Assembly: GCF_013294065.1 (NCBI RefSeq)
Contig: NZ_JABSNM010000023.1
Coordinates: forward strand, 1-64,000
Direction of reading: 5' to 3'
Source of the DNA: Sphaerotilus uruguayifluvii
GTDB lineage: Bacteria > Pseudomonadota > Gammaproteobacteria > Burkholderiales > Burkholderiaceae_C
Length of the DNA stretch: 64,000 nucleotides
Within the stretch, counting starts at the first letter, position 1. Each line of letters opens with the position of its first letter. Below the pieces are notes generated by a model. That model had not been told where the DNA came from, did not search any database, and worked only from the letters and a program-made list of their open reading frames with translations. This document shows, piece after piece, positions 60,019-64,000 of this stretch. The translations under genes and the position numbers were made by a program.

Positions 60019-60453
60019 ATGAGCGACGCACACGCCGCCCTCGAGGCCGATCTGGCCGCGCTGGCCGCCGCGCTCGGGCGGCCGCTGCCGGCCGACTACC
60101 TGGCGCTGCAGCGCGCGCCCGGCGCGGTTCCGGGGCCCTTCGGCGCGCATGAATGGCTGCGTCCGGCCGCGGCCCTGGCGCAGTGGCGCCTCAACGAGGA
60201 ACTGCACGGCAGCGGCACTCTGCGCGCGCGGCCGGTCGCGGCGGACGCGGGCGTGCGGGCGCTGGCCTGGCATCCGGGCTGGCTGCCGCTGACGCATGAC
60301 GGCGCCGGCACCCTGGCGGTGCTCGACCTCGATCCGGCCGAGGGCGGACAGCCCGGTCAGGTCGTGCTGGCCGATGCGGAGGGCGGGCGGCGGCGCCGGC
60401 TGGGCGCAAGCCTGGCCGACTGGCTGGCGCAGCCCGGCGCCGGACTGGCCTGA
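60019..60453 (+). CDS. SMI1/KNR4-type protein
   Basis: A 144-residue protein with the SMI1/KNR4 outline: LPADYLALQRAPGAVPGPFG, a hydrophobic stretch EWLRPAAALAQWRLN, and WHPGWLPLTHDGAGTLAVLD. Many family members are immunity proteins against toxins, others are housekeeping; no toxin gene is adjacent, so the housekeeping reading is preferred. Starts two bases after tgt and ends one base from the convergent hydrolase gene. Confidence 0.7.
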   Translation: MSDAHAALEADLAALAAALGRPLPADYLALQRAPGAVPGPFGAHEWLRPAAALAQWRLNEELHGSGTLRARPVAADAGVRALAWHPGWLPLTHDGAGTLAVLDLDPAEGGQPGQVVLADAEGGRRRRLGASLADWLAQPGAGLA

Positions 60454-60454
60454 G

Positions 60455-61471
60455 TCAGGGCCGCAGGCGCAGGCGCACCTGCGCGTCCAGCGAGGCCATG
60501 AAGGCCTCGACCGCGTCGGTGTAGTCGCCCGGCAGGCCGAGGTCGGCATCGATGCGCGCGTGCGGCAGCGGCTCCTCGCGCACCACGACCCGCCCGCCCA
60601 GCGCCTGTGCCCGCTCGGCGAAGGACCGCGCGGCCGCGCAGGACTCGGCGCGCAGCGTCGAGCACACCAGCAGCATCGGCACCGGCCGGCCGTTCAGGCG
60701 CTGCAGCGGCGACAGCCGACGCCAGCCCGCCGGATCGTCGCCGAAGGCCGCGTCATGCAGCCGCAGGTGCGGGCCCTGCATCAGCGACACGACGTCGAGC
60801 GCGGCGCTGTCGAGCGAGACATTGCCCAGCCAGGGCCGTGCGCCCTGCGCCCGCGCCAGGGCCGGATCGGCGCCGAGCAGGTCGACCAGATGCGCGCCGG
60901 ACGAATGGCCCATCAGGATGAAGCGCGAGGCCTGCGCGCCCCAGCGCCCGGCCATGCCCTGCGCGAAGGCCAGCGCCCGTGCCACGTCGGCGGCCTGCGT
61001 CAGCACGTCGGCCTGCGGCAGCAGCCGGTGGTTGACCGAGACGACGACGAAGCCGCGCCGCACCCAGCGCAGCACCTTCAGGTCGATCAGCGCCGCGGCC
61101 GCCTTGTCGCCGCCGCGCCAGGCGCCGCCATGCACCAGCACGATCACCGGCGCGCCGTCGCGCGCACGCTCGCGCTCGGCATCGCGGCCGGCGTCGCGGT
61201 CGCGCCCCGAGGGCAGGTAGACATCGAGCCGCTGCAGCCGGTCGCTGCCGTAGGGCAGATCGCGCAGCACCTGCACCTCGGCCGGGAAGCGCTGCCGGCT
61301 CGGCGCGGCCTCGGCGCCGCGGCCGTCGTCGTCGGACTCCTGCACCGGCGGGGCCGGCTGCGCCGACAGCGCCGGCGCGGCCAGCATCAGCAGGCCGGAG
61401 AGCAGCGCGCAGGCCAGCGCGGCCGCGCGGCGCGACGGATCGACGTTCGGCTCAGGCATCGCCCGCGTCAT
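60455..61471 (-). CDS. Alpha/beta hydrolase, possibly exported
   Basis: A 338-residue serine hydrolase of the BD-FAE/arylformamidase kind. A hydrophobic N terminus (about 16-37, AALACALLSGLLMLAAPALS) suggests a signal peptide. The oxyanion motif VHGGAWRGG (near 115) and nucleophile GHSSGAHL are present, with the acid and His in later conserved loops (PHARIDADLG). Substrate unknown. The start is two bases from the glcF stop, so it is co-transcribed with glcEF. An in-frame ATG four codons later is an alternative start. Confidence 0.82.
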   Translation of the reverse strand: MTRAMPEPNVDPSRRAAALACALLSGLLMLAAPALSAQPAPPVQESDDDGRGAEAAPSRQRFPAEVQVLRDLPYGSDRLQRLDVYLPSGRDRDAGRDAERERARDGAPVIVLVHGGAWRGGDKAAAALIDLKVLRWVRRGFVVVSVNHRLLPQADVLTQAADVARALAFAQGMAGRWGAQASRFILMGHSSGAHLVDLLGADPALARAQGARPWLGNVSLDSAALDVVSLMQGPHLRLHDAAFGDDPAGWRRLSPLQRLNGRPVPMLLVCSTLRAESCAAARSFAERAQALGGRVVVREEPLPHARIDADLGLPGDYTDAVEAFMASLDAQVRLRLRP

Positions 61472-61473
61472 GC

Positions 61474-62736
61474 TCAGGTGGCGAGCAGCTCGTCGAGCAC
61501 CTCGATCCAGTGCCGGACCGGCGTCGGCGTGCCGCTCTGCAGGTGCTGGATGCAGCCGATGTTGCCCGAGACGATCAGCGGGGCCTCGCGCGCGGCCAGG
61601 GCCTCGAGCTTGCGGTCGCGCAGCCGGTAGGCGATGTCGGGCTGCAGCACCGAGTAGGTGCCGGCCGAACCGCAGCACAGCGCCGCGTCCATCAGCGGCA
61701 GCCGCACGTCGAAGCCGATCGCGCCCAGCGCCGCCTCGACCTGGCCGCGCAGCTGCTGGCCGTGCTGCAGCGAGCACGGCGGGTGGTAGGCCAGCACGCC
61801 GCTGGCGCGCCGGTGGCCGAGCGCCGACTTCAGCGGACCGACCAGGCCGGGCAGCAGCTCGGCCAGGTCGCGCGCCGTCGCGCTGATGCGGTGCGCCTTG
61901 TCGGCGTAGTCGGGATCGTGCGCCAGCGCGCGGCCGTAGTCCTTGACCGAGACACCGCAGCCGGAGGCGTTGACGACGATGGCCTCGACCGGCTCCAGTC
62001 CGCCCAGGCCCTCGACCTGCGGCCACCAGGCGTCGATGTTGCGGCGCATGTCGGCCAGCGCCCCCTCGTGGTCGCCGAGGTGGTCGCGCACCGCGCCGCA
62101 GCAGCCGGCCTCGTCCGACACCAGCGTCTGGATGCCGCAGGCGTCGAGCACGCGGGCGGTGGCGCTGTTGATGTTGGGCGCCAGCGTCGGCTGCACGCAG
62201 CCCAGCAGCATCAGCACCTTGCGGCCGTGCTGGCGCGTCGGCCAGCGCTGCGCATGCGCCTGCGCCTTCGCGCTGGGCTTCGGCGGCACCTTGTTCTTGA
62301 TCATCGCCGGCAGCAGCGCGCGCACGTTCTGGCCCGCACGCAGCGCCGGACCGAAGCTCGGCGAGGTCATGCCCTCGCGCAGCATCCAGCGCACGCCGCG
62401 CTCGGTGCGGCTGCGCTCGACCTTCTGGTCGACGATGCGCCGGCCGATCTCGAGCAGATCGGCGTACTCGACGCCCGACGGGCAGGTGGTCTCGCAGCTG
62501 CGGCAGGTCAGGCAGCGGTCGAGGTGCTCCTGGGTGCGGCGCGTGGGCGTCGCGCCCTCCATCACCTGCTTGATCAGGTAGATGCGCCCGCGCGGGCCGT
62601 CGAGCTCGTCGCCGAGCAGCTGGTAGGTCGGGCAGGTCGCGGTGCAGAAGCCGCAGTGCACGCAGCGGCGCAGGATCTCCTCGGCGCGCTCGCCGTCGGG
62701 GGTGTCCTGGAATTCGGGGGCCAGATGGGTCTGCAT
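61474..62736 (-). CDS. glcF: Glycolate oxidase iron-sulfur subunit GlcF
   Basis: A 420-residue protein. Two 4Fe-4S motifs near the N terminus (CVHCGFCTATCPTY, CLTCRSCETTCPSG) and two C-terminal CCG domains (GCVQPTL with DEAGCCGAV; HPPCSLQHG with LCCGSAG). It passes electrons from the flavin subunits to the quinone pool. Starts five bases after glcE. Confidence 0.95.
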   Translation of the reverse strand: MQTHLAPEFQDTPDGERAEEILRRCVHCGFCTATCPTYQLLGDELDGPRGRIYLIKQVMEGATPTRRTQEHLDRCLTCRSCETTCPSGVEYADLLEIGRRIVDQKVERSRTERGVRWMLREGMTSPSFGPALRAGQNVRALLPAMIKNKVPPKPSAKAQAHAQRWPTRQHGRKVLMLLGCVQPTLAPNINSATARVLDACGIQTLVSDEAGCCGAVRDHLGDHEGALADMRRNIDAWWPQVEGLGGLEPVEAIVVNASGCGVSVKDYGRALAHDPDYADKAHRISATARDLAELLPGLVGPLKSALGHRRASGVLAYHPPCSLQHGQQLRGQVEAALGAIGFDVRLPLMDAALCCGSAGTYSVLQPDIAYRLRDRKLEALAAREAPLIVSGNIGCIQHLQSGTPTPVRHWIEVLDELLAT

Positions 62737-62741
62737 GCGTC

Positions 62742-63866
62742 TCAGAGCCCCGGATAGAGGCGGCCGGGGTTGAACACGCCGTCGGGATCGAAGGCCTGCT
62801 TCAGTTCCTGGTGGATGCGGTCGAGCGGCGCCTTCAGCGGCGCGAACACGCCCAGGCCGCTCGACGAGACCGCCTTGTCGCGGGCGCGGAACAGCGTCGC
62901 GTGGCCGCCCAGCGAGCTGGCGATCTGGCGCACCCGCGCCGCCGGCTCGCGCGTGACCCACCAGCGCTGCGCCCCGCCCCACTCGATCAGCTGCTCGCCG
63001 GGCAGCGGCACCGGCGGCGCCCCGGCCGGCAGCGACAGCCGCCACAGCGCCGCGCCATCGGCCAGCGAGCGCCGGGCCTCGACGAAGAACTCGTCGGTCT
63101 GGTCACGCATGCCCAGCCAGAAGCGCTGCGCCAGCGCGTTGTCGATCGGCTCGCCGCCCATCTTCTGGTTCGCCGAGGCCACCGCCGCGGTCGCGCCGGC
63201 CAGGCGCACCACCAGCGCGCCCTGCCACCAGGCGGTGGCGTTGATCGGCAGCGGCTGGCCGGCCCAGCGCTGCATCAGGTCGAGCGCCTCGCCCTCGGAG
63301 CAGTCGAAGCGCAGCGTGCTGATGTAGGACGGCACCGGCATGACCTTCAGCGAGACCTCGCAGATCACGCCCAGGATGCCCAGCGAGCCGGTGACCATGC
63401 GCGCGACGTCGTAGCCGGCGACGTTCTTCATCACCTGGCCGCCGAAGCTCAGCACCTCGGCCTTGCCGGTGAGCATGGTCAGGCCGAGCACGTAGTCGCG
63501 CACGCCGCCCACCGCCGCGCGCGACGGCCCGGCCAGGCCGGTGGCGACCATGCCGCCGATCGTGCCGCCACGCTGGCCGGGGCGCTCGATGTCGGGGTAG
63601 CGCGGCGGCTCGAAGGCCAGGTACTGGTTGCGCCGCGCCAGCTCGGCCTCGACCTCGGCGATCGGCGTGCCGGCGCGCGCGGTGATGACCAGCTCGCTGG
63701 GCTCGTAGCGGGTGATGCCGGTCAGGCCGCGCACGTCGAGCAGCCGCCCCTGGATCGGCTCGCCGTAGAAGGACTTGGTGCCGCTGCCGCGGATCGCCAG
63801 CGTGCCGCGCGCCTCGCGGGCGACGCGGACCCGTTCGATCAGGCTGTCGAGTGCCTTGATGCTCAT
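62742..63866 (-). CDS. glcE: Glycolate oxidase FAD-binding subunit GlcE
   Basis: A 374-residue protein with the FAD_binding_4 fold (LAIRGSGTKSFYGEPIQGRL, TARAGTPIAEVEAELARRNQ, GGTIGGMVATGLAGPSRAAV, GGQVMKNVAGYDVARMVTGS) and a C-terminal end DPDGVFNPGRLYPGL. It lacks the long C-terminal catalytic part of GlcD, as expected. Sequence before the ATG reads CACCTCCC, which is the reverse of a Shine-Dalgarno, so translation must depend on something else or on a nearby start. Confidence 0.93.
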   Translation of the reverse strand: MSIKALDSLIERVRVAREARGTLAIRGSGTKSFYGEPIQGRLLDVRGLTGITRYEPSELVITARAGTPIAEVEAELARRNQYLAFEPPRYPDIERPGQRGGTIGGMVATGLAGPSRAAVGGVRDYVLGLTMLTGKAEVLSFGGQVMKNVAGYDVARMVTGSLGILGVICEVSLKVMPVPSYISTLRFDCSEGEALDLMQRWAGQPLPINATAWWQGALVVRLAGATAAVASANQKMGGEPIDNALAQRFWLGMRDQTDEFFVEARRSLADGAALWRLSLPAGAPPVPLPGEQLIEWGGAQRWWVTREPAARVRQIASSLGGHATLFRARDKAVSSSGLGVFAPLKAPLDRIHQELKQAFDPDGVFNPGRLYPGL

Positions 63867-63924
63867 GGGAGGTGTGTTCTGTGTTCTTCGGTTCGTCGTC
63901 GTGCGTGCCGCGGCCGGACCCGGC

Positions 63925-64000
63925 TCAGAAGCGCGGCAGCTCGCTGAAGGGCAGCAGCCCGCGGCGCACATGCATCTTGCCGTATTCGGCACAGCGGTGC
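63925..64000 (-). CDS. C-terminal fragment, unidentified gene
   Basis: The last 24 codons of a gene that continues beyond the window, ending MHVRRGLLPFSELPRF and TGA. The rest is cut off. Position upstream of glcE suggests glcD, but the sequence does not resemble the usual GlcD end, so it is left unnamed. The codon use and clean stop, 58 bp before glcE, argue that it is real. Confidence 0.5.
   Translation of the reverse strand, partial: HRCAEYGKMHVRRGLLPFSELPRF

Noticed and set aside
60019-60453. SMI1/KNR4 gene as part of a toxin-immunity locus
   Set aside because: No polymorphic toxin or secretion effector is adjacent; it follows tgt by two bases and precedes a convergent hydrolase gene.

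Overview
The window is about 64 kb of very GC-rich, gene-dense bacterial chromosome. The flagellar flgA to flgL order, a proteobacterial glcEF pair, fabA/fabB, ahpC/ahpF, hemP and a TonB/ExbBD iron operon point to a betaproteobacterium, most likely Burkholderiales of the Leptothrix/Sphaerotilus/Rubrivivax/Roseateles kind. That placement is inferred from gene content and composition, not from a marker gene. No rRNA, tRNA, insertion sequence or CRISPR array was seen, and no stretch longer than about 300 bases lacks a gene.

Layout. (1) 1-1635: end of a UDP-glucose dehydrogenase gene, a terminator, and an outer-membrane barrel gene on the other strand; this looks like the edge of an exopolysaccharide locus. 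(2) 1790-14182: a signalling block. A soluble hybrid histidine kinase with a built-in HPt domain is paired with a REC-GGDEF-EAL protein. A membrane histidine kinase is divergent from it. A multi-PAS HisKA_2 kinase is paired with an ANTAR response regulator. An HDOD protein follows. (3) 14246-26435: flagellar hook, rod and ring genes flgB to flgL on the minus strand, with flgA, flgM and flgN divergent on the plus strand. A good sigma-28 promoter lies before flgM. (4) 26423-27566: a DUF1801 protein and dCTP deaminase.

(5) 27743-45714, the most unusual part: one tightly packed five-gene operon. It encodes a 4066-residue repeat protein (LEPR motif, DUF4347, alternating Ig-like and cadherin-like modules), a TolC-like outer-membrane lipoprotein, a periplasmic adaptor, a GAF-TM-HlyD adaptor, and an M50 metallopeptidase fused to a HlyD-like region. 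The overlaps and short gaps argue for a dedicated export and processing route for the giant surface protein. No ABC ATPase or RND pump is encoded nearby. A PhnD-type binding protein and an orphan NarL-type regulator follow on the other strand.

(6) 47442-53872: an iron-uptake block (hemP, catecholate-type receptor, piuC, tonB, exbB, exbD) ending in an FMN-dependent hydroxyacid oxidase gene, with two Fur-box-like sites. (7) 53961-56492: ahpC and ahpF behind an OxyR-like palindrome. (8) 56520-64000: fabA-fabB, a YdcH-like protein, tgt with an SMI1/KNR4 gene, and on the minus strand glcE, glcF and an alpha/beta hydrolase, followed by the end of an unidentified gene at the right edge.
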